A stretch of 23,016 nt of DNA from UMGS1696 sp964634795 (lineage in GTDB: Bacteria > Bacillota > Clostridia > Oscillospirales > CAG-272). Shown here one piece after another: positions 1 to 6,534 of the stretch; within the stretch, counting starts at the first letter, position 1, and every line of letters begins with the position of its first letter. The position numbers were made by a program, and so were the translations under genes. The notes beneath the pieces are model-generated. The model saw only the letters and a program-made list of their open reading frames with translations, had not been told where the DNA came from and did not search any database. The stretch is from the NCBI GenBank assembly GCA_964634795.1, contig CAZWLL010000030.1, positions 1-23,016 of the forward strand. The letters are read 5' to 3'.

Positions 1-203
1 GAGCCTCCTTGTGCGCCCCACGCGCAGTGGCGTCCTTCACCCGCAGGTGATATAATAAATCGAAAAGAGCGCAGCTCTTTTTACCTAAACCTCACTAACG
101 TGAAGTAATTCTATATTTTATAGTATAGAAAAATAAGCAAAAGAAAGTGCTGCGCACTTTCTTCAATGCTCGAAAAGGCATCTCCTTTTCGAGCATTGAA
201 GAA
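1..203. repeat. Cluster of short palindromes upstream of uvrB
   Basis: This stretch holds no convincing gene. It contains consecutive small inverted repeats, several with a GCA-containing loop: CCAC/GTGG and CACC/GGTG within the first 55 bases, an 8-bp stem at 63-70/74-81 followed by a T-run, a perfect 10-bp stem at 141-150/154-163, and a perfect 20-bp stem at 159-178/184-203 with a 5-nt loop. The 8-bp stem with its T-run could act as a weak terminator for a gene left of the window. CCTCCTT at 4-10 also occurs in the tandem repeat at the other end of the window, so the two ends may hold related intergenic elements. Confidence 0.6.
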
Positions 204-224
204 TATCGTAGGTTATGATATAAT
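196..224 (+). promoter_or_regulatory. Probable uvrB promoter
   Basis: TTGAAG at 196-201 and TATAAT at 219-224 are separated by 17 bp. The -35 hexamer lies inside the right arm of the 20-bp hairpin at 159-203. I found no Firmicutes-type LexA box (CGAAC-N4-GTTCG) near it, although uvrB often belongs to the SOS regulon. Confidence 0.6.
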
Positions 225-255
225 AGCAGTATACTTTCGAAAGGAGAGAAAACCC

Positions 256-2250
256 ATGGATTTTCGTCTGCATTCCCCATTCTCCCCGACAGGGGACCAG
301 CCCGAGGCAATCGAAAAGCTTGTGAACGGCTTCAGAAGCGGAATGAAATATCAAACCCTGCTCGGCGTCACAGGCTCGGGCAAAACCTTCACTATGGCAA
401 ACGTAATCGCCGCGCTGAACCGCCCGACTCTCATTCTTTCGCATAACAAAACTCTCGCGGCACAGCTTTGTACGGAGTTCCGTGAGTTTTTCCCCGAAAA
501 CGCGGTCGAGTATTTTGTATCGTATTACGATTACTATCAGCCTGAGGCATACGTGCCGGGCAAGGATATGTATATAGAAAAGGACGCCCTTATCAATGAC
601 GAAATAGATAAGCTCCGTCACTCCGCAACCTCGGCTCTGTTCGAGAGACGGGACGTTATAATAGTTTCGTCCGTGTCTTGCATTTACTCTCTCGGCCCGC
701 CCGAGGAATACGCGGGTCAGATTGTCGGCGTGCGCCCGGGACTCGAGATATCCATGCAGGAGGTTATGAACCGCCTGGTGTCGATAAGCTACGAGAGAAA
801 CGATATAGATTTCCGACGCGACAGATTCCGCGTGCGCGGAGATATACTCGATGTGTTTCCGGCGGGATATTCCGATAAAGCGGTGCGGATAGAGTTTTTC
901 GGAGACGAAATCGACCGCGTGTGCGAATTCAATCCCGTAACGGGAGAGGTACTCGAGTTTTTGAACTATGTCGCGATATACCCCGCAACGCACTACGTTA
1001 TCGACCCCGCGAAGCGTGAGCGCGCGTTCGAGGAGATAGAGAGCGAGCTTGAGGAGAGAGTTGACTGGTTTAAATCGCAGAACAAGCTGCTTGAGGCTCA
1101 GCGCATAGAGGAAAGAACAAGGTACGACCTCGAAATGCTGCGCGAGGTTGGCTACTGCTCGGGAGTTGAGAACTATTCGCGTATTTTTGCGGGACGTGAG
1201 CCGGGCTCCACACCGTACACGCTTCTCGACTATTTCCCGAAGGATTACATTATGTTTATAGACGAGAGCCACGTTACAATACCGCAGGTAAGGGGCATGA
1301 GCGGAGGAGATTACGCGAGAAAGAAAAACCTTGTGGAATACGGCTTCCGCCTGCCGTCGGCGTACGACAACCGCCCCTTAAACTTCGCCGAATTCGAGGG
1401 CAAGCTCGGACAGGTGGTTATGGTGTCGGCTACCCCGGCGGAATACGAGGCGGATCACGCCGAGCAGACGGTCGAGCAGATTATACGCCCGACGGGATTA
1501 CTCGATCCCGAAATCGAGGTGCGCCCGATTGAGACGCAGGTTGACGATTTGCTCGGTGAAATAAGAGACCGCACAGCGAGAGGGGAGAGGGTGCTTGTCA
1601 CCACTCTCACGAAAAAAATGGCGGAGGATATCACGGAATATCTTGCCGACTGCGGAACACGGGTAAAATATATTCATCACAACGTCGAGACGATGGAGCG
1701 CACGGAGCTGCTCAGAGATTTGCGAATGGGATTGTTCGATGTGCTTGTCGGAATAAACCTGCTCAGAGAGGGAATCGACCTGCCCGAGGTTACGCTTGTC
1801 GCCATACTCGACGCCGACAAGGAAGGACTTTTCCGCTCGGAGCGTTCGCTTATACAGATGATAGGACGCGCGGCGAGAAACGCAAACGGCAAGGTTATCC
1901 TGTATGCCGACCACATAACGGAATCGATGAGGGCGGCAATGGACGAGACATCGCGCAGACGCGAGATACAGATGGAATATAACCTTGTGCACGGAATCAC
2001 ACCTCGCACGGTCGAAAAGAAAATAGCCGACCTCATTCGCATAGGAGCGAACGAGAACGGCAAGTCGAAGAAGAAGGGCAGACAGACGAAGGCCGAAAGA
2101 GACCTTGACGGAAAGCGCACGGGAGAGAGCACCGAGGCTCAGATAGAGAGACTCACGGCGGAAATGAAGGCATGCGCGGCAGAGCTTCGCTTCGAGGAAG
2201 CGGCATATCTCAGAGACAAGATAAAAAAGCTGAAATCGGGTGGAAAATAA
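256..2250 (+). CDS. uvrB: Excinuclease ABC subunit B (UvrB)
   Basis: UvrB is the DNA-damage-verification helicase of nucleotide excision repair: it receives the lesion from UvrA and recruits UvrC for incision. The product is 664 residues, normal for the family. Visible motifs are Walker A GVTGSGKT (about 37-44), the beta-hairpin that probes the DNA (about 90-112, YYDYYQPEAYVPGKD), the DESH motif II (about 336-339), motif VI QMIGRAARN (about 534-542) and the C-terminal UVR coiled-coil domain (about 629-662) that binds UvrC. I chose the ATG at 256 because AAAGGAG lies just upstream and MDFRLHSPFSPTGDQPEAI matches the usual UvrB N-terminus; the frame stays open upstream to 166, but the promoter -10 at 219-224 lies within that extension. 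No uvrA or uvrC is in the window, and the gene appears monocistronic. Confidence 0.97.
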   Translation: MDFRLHSPFSPTGDQPEAIEKLVNGFRSGMKYQTLLGVTGSGKTFTMANVIAALNRPTLILSHNKTLAAQLCTEFREFFPENAVEYFVSYYDYYQPEAYVPGKDMYIEKDALINDEIDKLRHSATSALFERRDVIIVSSVSCIYSLGPPEEYAGQIVGVRPGLEISMQEVMNRLVSISYERNDIDFRRDRFRVRGDILDVFPAGYSDKAVRIEFFGDEIDRVCEFNPVTGEVLEFLNYVAIYPATHYVIDPAKRERAFEEIESELEERVDWFKSQNKLLEAQRIEERTRYDLEMLREVGYCSGVENYSRIFAGREPGSTPYTLLDYFPKDYIMFIDESHVTIPQVRGMSGGDYARKKNLVEYGFRLPSAYDNRPLNFAEFEGKLGQVVMVSATPAEYEADHAEQTVEQIIRPTGLLDPEIEVRPIETQVDDLLGEIRDRTARGERVLVTTLTKKMAEDITEYLADCGTRVKYIHHNVETMERTELLRDLRMGLFDVLVGINLLREGIDLPEVTLVAILDADKEGLFRSERSLIQMIGRAARNANGKVILYADHITESMRAAMDETSRRREIQMEYNLVHGITPRTVEKKIADLIRIGANENGKSKKKGRQTKAERDLDGKRTGESTEAQIERLTAEMKACAAELRFEEAAYLRDKIKKLKSGGK

Positions 2251-2257
2251 AGAAAGA

Positions 2258-2329
2258 AGACTGTTAAGAAAGCACTGATTTAATGTCGAATTATTCAGTG
2301 CAGTCTTAAACAGTCTTTTTTTATTTTTT
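2258..2329 (+). terminator. Intrinsic terminator after uvrB
   Basis: A long imperfect stem pairs about 2258-2278 with about 2295-2316, followed by a T-rich run to 2329. The T-run overlaps the stop codon end of the convergent membrane-protein gene, and the structure may also slow transcripts from that side. Confidence 0.8.
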
Positions 2330-2932
2330 CAGCTGCGTGAGATATCCGCGCATTTCCTCATTCGGCTCTATTATAATTCCGACGTATTTTGTTCCGTCTA
2401 TAAATACAAGCTCGAGTGCGGGATCGAGGCCGAGCGTCAGCGTGTAGTCGTAAAACGTAAAATCTCCGCGCTGTATGTATTTTTGCCGTATGTCCTCACG
2501 CGTTAATTTGCCGTCGCCGCCTTTTCTGTATACATCCGATACAAAAACAAGGTCGGATAGAGACAAAAGACATTCCATCGCGGCAAGACGTGAGCCCGAG
2601 GCTTTAAATACACAGAAGTCGAGCATGTCGTGAGAAAAGCCGTAAATACCCGAGTCGGATGCGTAAGCCTTCTCGAGCCCTTCCTCCTCACCCGCCGCGG
2701 TGTCGTCCTTAAGCCTTATAACATACGTGAACGAGGTCATTCTGTACCTTATCATAAGATATATGGCAGCTACAACCGCGGCAAGCGTGCAAAATGTGAA
2801 GGGAAGAGAGTATATGCTTATTTCATGCGCCTCGCAGATTATCGGAACGGCATATGTTATGCCTCCGAAAATGAGAAGAGAGGCGAAAATATACGTCACG
2901 CGGGGATTAGACTGTGTGGGTGAAAATTTCAT
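2321..2932 (-). CDS. Hypothetical two-TM membrane protein
   Basis: I do not recognise this 203-residue protein. It has two predicted transmembrane segments near residues 12-32 and 39-61, separated by a short loop, then a soluble domain of about 140 residues rich in charged and aromatic positions. The N-terminal residues are polar and the basic stretch RYR follows the second helix, suggesting that the soluble part faces the cytoplasm. The soluble part alternates short strands and helices (for example ALELVFIDGTKYVGIIIEPNEE) and could be a PH-like or YcxB-like fold, but that is a guess. The ATG at 2932 has a strong ribosome site, AAAGGAGG, 5 nt upstream. It lies downstream of rpmF on the same strand, beyond a strong terminator, and ends against the uvrB terminator. 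No clear promoter of its own was seen. Confidence 0.75.
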   Translation of the reverse strand: MKFSPTQSNPRVTYIFASLLIFGGITYAVPIICEAHEISIYSLPFTFCTLAAVVAAIYLMIRYRMTSFTYVIRLKDDTAAGEEEGLEKAYASDSGIYGFSHDMLDFCVFKASGSRLAAMECLLSLSDLVFVSDVYRKGGDGKLTREDIRQKYIQRGDFTFYDYTLTLGLDPALELVFIDGTKYVGIIIEPNEEMRGYLTQLKK

Positions 2933-2946
2933 TTTTAGCCTCCTTT

Positions 2947-2973
2947 GAAAATCCGTTTTCGAAACGAATTTTC
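2947..2973. repeat. Short inverted repeat
   Basis: A 12-bp inverted repeat with one mismatch and a TCG loop lies just upstream of the ribosome site of the membrane-protein gene. It could form a hairpin in that gene's 5' leader. Function unknown. Confidence 0.5.
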
Positions 2974-2975
2974 AA

Positions 2976-3023
2976 ATAAAAAATCCGTGACGCCGCGAGG
3001 TATGCCCTCGGACAGTCACGGAT
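2976..3023 (-). terminator. Terminator downstream of rpmF
   Basis: On the minus strand ATCCGTGAC (3023-3015) pairs with GTCACGGAT (2991-2983). An inner GAGGG/CCTCG helix extends the stem, and a T-run follows at 2983-2976. A second, weaker A/T-rich hairpin sits directly after the rpmF stop (about 3074-3100), and a 12-bp palindrome TAAGACGTCTTA lies between them at 3026-3037. Confidence 0.8.
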
Positions 3024-3103
3024 GATAAGACGTCTTAAACTTTGCTTAAATCGAAGCTTTCAAAGTTTTGATTAAAATTTGCTTTTATAAAGCAATTTTT
3101 AAA

Positions 3104-3289
3104 TTACTCTTCGTCTTTCTTAACGATCTGTTTGCCGTTGTAGTAACCGCAAGCCTTGCATACGTGGTGAGCTACATTGTATTCACCGCAGTGTGAGCAC
3201 TTTACGAGTCCGGGCATTTCGAGCTTCCATACGTTGGAACGTCTTCTGTCACGTCTTGCTTTAGAAGTTTTTCTCTTCGGTACTGCCAT
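3104..3289 (-). CDS. rpmF: 50S ribosomal protein L32
   Basis: L32 is a small zinc-ribbon protein of the large ribosomal subunit. The 61-residue product starts MAVPKRKTSKARRDRRRSN, the conserved basic N-terminus, and carries the zinc knuckle CSHC (residues about 33-36) and CKAC (about 44-47). It is therefore the C+ (zinc-binding) paralogue type. TAAGGAGG lies 9-16 nt before the ATG, so the ribosome site overlaps the stop codon of yceD and translation is probably coupled. The yceD-rpmF pair is conserved across bacteria; both are likely expressed from the promoter at 3937-3965. Confidence 0.96.
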   Translation of the reverse strand: MAVPKRKTSKARRDRRRSNVWKLEMPGLVKCSHCGEYNVAHHVCKACGYYNGKQIVKKDEE

Positions 3290-3303
3290 GTTGATTATCC
3301 TCC

Positions 3304-3873
3304 TTAATCCTTGTTATCGTCGAGAAGCTGTTTCAGTACAGCCATCTTCGGGTTGATGAATTTTTCCTCTTTGCAACCGCAGTCTCCGTCCTTCAGCTTT
3401 GCGCCGCATTTCGGGCAAAGTCCGGGACAATCCTCGCTGCACAGCGTGAACACGGGGAGATTAAGCGACAGCTCCTCCATAATTTCGGCATCGGGAATGA
3501 TTTTCGCGTCGTTTACGTAAATAGTGTTGTCAACGACACCGTCCCATTCTCCGTCGCTTGTGAGGTGGCTCTTCTCGCTTGCCTTATCCGCGTCAGTCAG
3601 TACAACTCTGTCCACATCGAATTCTATGGTTGCTTCAATGTCATCTAGGCATCTTGCGCACATCGTCCCGTATCTTACGGTAACATGAGATTCAAACATC
3701 ATGCAGCCGAGTGAATTCTTCACTCTTCCGACAACGCCGATTCCGCCGCTCGGTATGACAATATCCTCCGGAAGAACGGCGCACTCGACATCGGTATGCT
3801 CCGGATCGAATGTGTAGCTAAACTCGGCTTCTTCCAGACGATGATTCATTATCTGCGATACATCAATCTTCAA
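3304..3873 (-). CDS. yceD: YceD/DUF177 family protein (TTG start)
   Basis: This is a DUF177 protein, a family nearly always encoded next to rpmF and implicated in large-subunit rRNA/ribosome biogenesis. The likely product is 189 residues and starts at a TTG at 3873-3871, reading (M)KIDVSQIMNHRLEEAEFSY. Three observations support that start: AGGAGG lies 8 nt upstream, KIDVSQ matches the usual family N-terminus, and the upstream in-frame ATG at 3978 lies before the promoter's -35 box, so it cannot be on the main transcript. The protein shows MCARCL in the middle and a C-terminal cysteine cluster, CSEDCPGLCPKCG then CGC, expected to bind zinc. The gene ends 14 nt before rpmF. Confidence 0.9.
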   Translation of the reverse strand: MKIDVSQIMNHRLEEAEFSYTFDPEHTDVECAVLPEDIVIPSGGIGVVGRVKNSLGCMMFESHVTVRYGTMCARCLDDIEATIEFDVDRVVLTDADKASEKSHLTSDGEWDGVVDNTIYVNDAKIIPDAEIMEELSLNLPVFTLCSEDCPGLCPKCGAKLKDGDCGCKEEKFINPKMAVLKQLLDDNKD

Positions 3874-3936
3874 AAAAGCGTCCTCCTGAATATTATCGCC
3901 ATTATCACCGCGGACGCAAAGTCCGCAGTACATTAT

Positions 3937-3965
3937 ATTATACATTATTCCGCGCTGTGTGTCAA
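3937..3965 (-). promoter_or_regulatory. Consensus sigma-A promoter of yceD-rpmF
   Basis: On the minus strand TTGACA (3965-3960) and TATAAT (3942-3937) are separated by exactly 17 bp, a full consensus match. Transcription should begin near 3930. A GCGGAC/GTCCGC hairpin with a 5-nt loop (3926-3910) would form at the very 5' end of the mRNA, a position often associated with transcript stability. Confidence 0.85.
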
Positions 3966-4061
3966 GTGTAAAAATCACATATTATTACTCTCGACAATAT
4001 AATGCCGCAAAAACCGACTTCTTTTTGTTATAATGCCGTGAGAAAATCCGAGGCTCGGTGC

Positions 4062-4090
4062 TTGACAGCGTTATGACTGTATGGTATAAT
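4062..4090 (+). promoter_or_regulatory. Consensus sigma-A promoter of the pyr operon
   Basis: TTGACA at 4062-4067 and TATAAT at 4085-4090 with a 17-bp spacer, again a full consensus match. Transcription should begin near 4097, leaving a leader of about 145 nt before the pyrC ATG. Such a strong promoter makes control after initiation plausible. Confidence 0.85.
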
Positions 4091-4126
4091 ATATCAAATA
4101 AATCTTTAAGTGCGGTGCTGTGACGC

Positions 4127-4221
4127 CGGCAAGATTGAATAACAAATTTGCGCGTTTTGTCTGCGCGCCGAATATGGGGTTTTCTTGCCGCGCACACATT
4201 CGTCAGTGAAGCGGTTTTTTT
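4127..4221 (+). promoter_or_regulatory. Possible attenuator in the pyr leader
   Basis: CGGCAAGA at 4127-4134 is perfectly complementary to TCTTGCCG at 4183-4190. The last bases of that partner also form the left arm of a competing stem, CCGC (4188-4191) with GCGG (4211-4214), helped by CAC/GTG inside, directly followed by seven Ts at 4215-4221. The two helices exclude each other, as in antiterminator/terminator pairs. An 11-codon frame, ATG at 4174 to TGA at 4207-4209, ends within the terminator hairpin, recalling the translation-coupled UTP-sensing attenuator of E. coli pyrBI. Against this, the terminator stem is weak and the leader frame has no visible Shine-Dalgarno sequence. I found no PyrR-binding consensus. 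Confidence 0.4.
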
Positions 4222-4240
4222 GTGCTTTGGGAGAGATAGT

Positions 4241-5449
4241 ATGGTTATAAAGGACGCATCGGTATATTCGGACAATGCTTTTGTTAAAAAGGATTATAAT
4301 ATAGATATTCCCGATGACGTATTTTTTTCGGTTGACGCATCAAGCAGTAATATTTACGTTTTACCGGCTTTTTGTGATGTACATGTACATTTCAGAGAGC
4401 CGGGTTTTTCATATAAGGAAACAATAGCCTCGGGTACGGCGGCGGCGGCGCGCGGAGGATACTCCGACGTCTGCACAATGCCGAACCTGAACCCCGTTCC
4501 CGACTGCAAAGAGGCAATGGAGGAGCAGCTTGACATTATAAAACGCGATGCTGTCGTAAATGTACATCCGTACGCCTCCGTAACGGTAGGAGAGCGAGGC
4601 GAGGTGCTGTCCGACATGGACGCGCTCTCCGCTATGTGCATAGCTTTCTCCGATGACGGACGTGGAGTGCAGAGCGAGGACATGATGCGCAGGGCGATGC
4701 TCAAAGCAAAGAAGCTTAACAAAATCATTGCGGCTCACTGCGAGGACAACTCGCTGCTGCGCGGCGGATACATTCACGACGGCGAGTACGCGCGCCTGCA
4801 CGGACACCGCGGAATCTGTTCGGAGAGCGAGTGGAGACCGATTGAGCGCGACATACGTCTGGCTCGGGAAACAGGATGCGCGTATCATGTATGCCACGTG
4901 TCGTGCGCCGAAAGCGTTGAGCTGATAAGGCAGGCGAAGCGTGACGGCGTGAACATCACGTGCGAGACCGCGCCGCATTACCTTGTTTTAAACGATATGA
5001 TGCTCGAGGAGGACGGCAGATTCAAAATGAACCCGCCCATCAGGAGCGAGAGAGACAGACAGGCACTGATCGAGGGCATAAAGGACGGCACTGTTGACAT
5101 GATAGCGACCGACCACGCTCCGCATTCGGCGGCGGAAAAGTCCGCGGGGCTTGAGAAAAGCCTCATGGGAGTTGTGGGACTTGAAACGGCGTTTCCGGTT
5201 CTGTACACATACCTCGTGAGAGAGGGCGTTATCACGCTCGAGCGGCTCGTGGAGCTCATGGCAATCAATCCGAGAAAAAGATTCGGAATAAAACAGGACG
5301 GTATATGCGTGTATGACCTCGGAGCGAGATACACGATAGATACGGACAAATTTTTAACTAAAGGAAGAAGCACACCGTTCTCCGAAATGACGGTTTACGG
5401 TGAGAATATAATGACAGTAATCGGGGGTAAGATAGCATGGCGGAAATGA
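4241..5449 (+). CDS. pyrC: Dihydroorotase
   Basis: Dihydroorotase cyclises carbamoyl-aspartate to dihydroorotate, the third step of UMP synthesis. The 402-residue product is a class I (zinc amidohydrolase) enzyme: DVHVHFREPG (residues 46-55) supplies two metal histidines and the substrate arginine, FSDDG (136-140) stands at the family's metal-bridging position, AHCED (165-169) and CHVS (218-221) supply further histidines, and ATDHAPH (289-295) supplies the catalytic aspartate. The N-terminal beta-sandwich domain before the barrel is somewhat shorter than usual. I chose the ATG at 4241, preceded by GGGAGAG; the frame is open upstream to a TTG at 4148, but that segment is leader with a possible terminator. 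It is the first gene of the operon and overlaps carA by 13 nt. Confidence 0.95.
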   Translation: MVIKDASVYSDNAFVKKDYNIDIPDDVFFSVDASSSNIYVLPAFCDVHVHFREPGFSYKETIASGTAAAARGGYSDVCTMPNLNPVPDCKEAMEEQLDIIKRDAVVNVHPYASVTVGERGEVLSDMDALSAMCIAFSDDGRGVQSEDMMRRAMLKAKKLNKIIAAHCEDNSLLRGGYIHDGEYARLHGHRGICSESEWRPIERDIRLARETGCAYHVCHVSCAESVELIRQAKRDGVNITCETAPHYLVLNDMMLEEDGRFKMNPPIRSERDRQALIEGIKDGTVDMIATDHAPHSAAEKSAGLEKSLMGVVGLETAFPVLYTYLVREGVITLERLVELMAINPRKRFGIKQDGICVYDLGARYTIDTDKFLTKGRSTPFSEMTVYGENIMTVIGGKIAWRK

Positions 5450-6534
5450 AGAAGAGAAAGCTTGTGCTCGAGGACGGCGCGGAATACCGCGGAGACGGCT
5501 TCGGCAGCGGACGTGACGCGGTATGTGAGATAGTGTTCAACACATCAATGGTCGGATACCAGGAGATAATATCCGACCCGTCATACACATATCAGGCAGT
5601 CGTTATGACGTATCCGCTCATCGGAAACTACGGCATAGCGGATGAGGATTACGAAACAAAGGTACCGACAATAGGCGGACTTATAGTAAGAGAATACAAC
5701 GATTTTCCGTCGAACTTCAGATATACCAAGACTCTCGCCGAGGTAATGGAGGATTACGGAATACCCGGACTGTCGGGAATAGATACAAGAGCGCTCACGA
5801 GAAGCATAAGAGACCGCGGAAGCCGCCGCGGAATAATCACGGACGAGAGCACCTCGACCGAGACGGCGCTCAACATACTCAAGGCAACTCCCGTACCGCA
5901 TGACGCCGTACCGAGAGTCAGCTGCAAAAAGCGCTGGTACTCGAGAACCGCAAACGCGAGATACAATGTCGTTGCGATAGACTGCGGAATAAAGCTGAAT
6001 ATAATCCGCTCACTCAATCAGAGAGGCTGCAATGTATCGGTTATGCCGTACAACACCACAGCGGATGAAATAGAGAAAATAATGAAGCCGGACGGAGTAT
6101 TCCTGTCAAACGGCCCCGGCGACCCCGAGGATGTAATACCCGTCATAGAGCTGGTGAAGAGACTTCGCGGAAAGTATCCGATTTTCGGTATATGCCTCGG
6201 ACACCAGATGATAAGCCTGGCGTGCGGAGCGGAGACCTATAAGCTGAAGTTCGGCCACCGCGGAGGAAACCATCCCGTAAGAAATCTCGAGACGGGTAAA
6301 ATAGAAATCACATCGCAGAACCACAGCTACGCCGTGAGAGAATCAAGTCTTGCGGGAACGGGACTTGAGGTAACTCACGTAAACATTCTCGACGGTACGG
6401 TAGAAGGACTGCGCGACACGCAAAGCCCGATGTTCAGCGTTCAGTACCATCCCGAAAGTGCTCCGGGACCTCAGGACAGTGCGTATTTGTTCGATAAATT
6501 CATTGAAATGATGGAGAGAGAAAAAAATGCCTAA
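5437..6534 (+). CDS. carA: Carbamoyl-phosphate synthase, small (glutaminase) subunit
   Basis: CarA hydrolyses glutamine and channels ammonia to CarB for carbamoyl phosphate synthesis, shared by pyrimidine and arginine pathways. The 365-residue product has the N-terminal CPSase domain (LEDGAEYRGDGFGS...FNTSMVGYQEI, about 10-135) and a class I glutamine amidotransferase domain (about 175-360). The catalytic triad is visible: Cys253 in GICLGHQ, His338 and Glu340 in QYHPES. The ATG at 5437 lies inside the end of pyrC with GGGGGT upstream; a second in-frame ATG at 5446 is a weaker candidate. It overlaps carB by 8 nt, so the subunits are probably made by coupled translation. Its place in the pyr cluster points to pyrimidine duty. 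Confidence 0.96.
   Translation: MAEMKKRKLVLEDGAEYRGDGFGSGRDAVCEIVFNTSMVGYQEIISDPSYTYQAVVMTYPLIGNYGIADEDYETKVPTIGGLIVREYNDFPSNFRYTKTLAEVMEDYGIPGLSGIDTRALTRSIRDRGSRRGIITDESTSTETALNILKATPVPHDAVPRVSCKKRWYSRTANARYNVVAIDCGIKLNIIRSLNQRGCNVSVMPYNTTADEIEKIMKPDGVFLSNGPGDPEDVIPVIELVKRLRGKYPIFGICLGHQMISLACGAETYKLKFGHRGGNHPVRNLETGKIEITSQNHSYAVRESSLAGTGLEVTHVNILDGTVEGLRDTQSPMFSVQYHPESAPGPQDSAYLFDKFIEMMEREKNA

Noticed and set aside
166..255. Upstream extension of uvrB
   Set aside because: The extension spans the hairpin and the promoter -10, and the family N-terminus begins at the ATG at 256.
200..255. LexA box in the uvrB promoter
   Set aside because: No CGAAC-N4-GTTCG match; the hairpin arms do not resemble it.
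163..1272. A 369-codon open frame on the minus strand
   Set aside because: It lies opposite uvrB, whose motifs are unambiguous, has no ribosome site and resembles no family; it is a product of GC-skewed codon positions.
4097..4240. PyrR-binding attenuator of the B. subtilis type
   Set aside because: No ARUCCNGNGAGGYU-like sequence was found in the leader, and pyrR is not in the operon.
4148..4240. N-terminal extension of pyrC from a TTG at 4148
   Set aside because: The segment has no ribosome site, does not look like dihydroorotase and contains the possible terminator.
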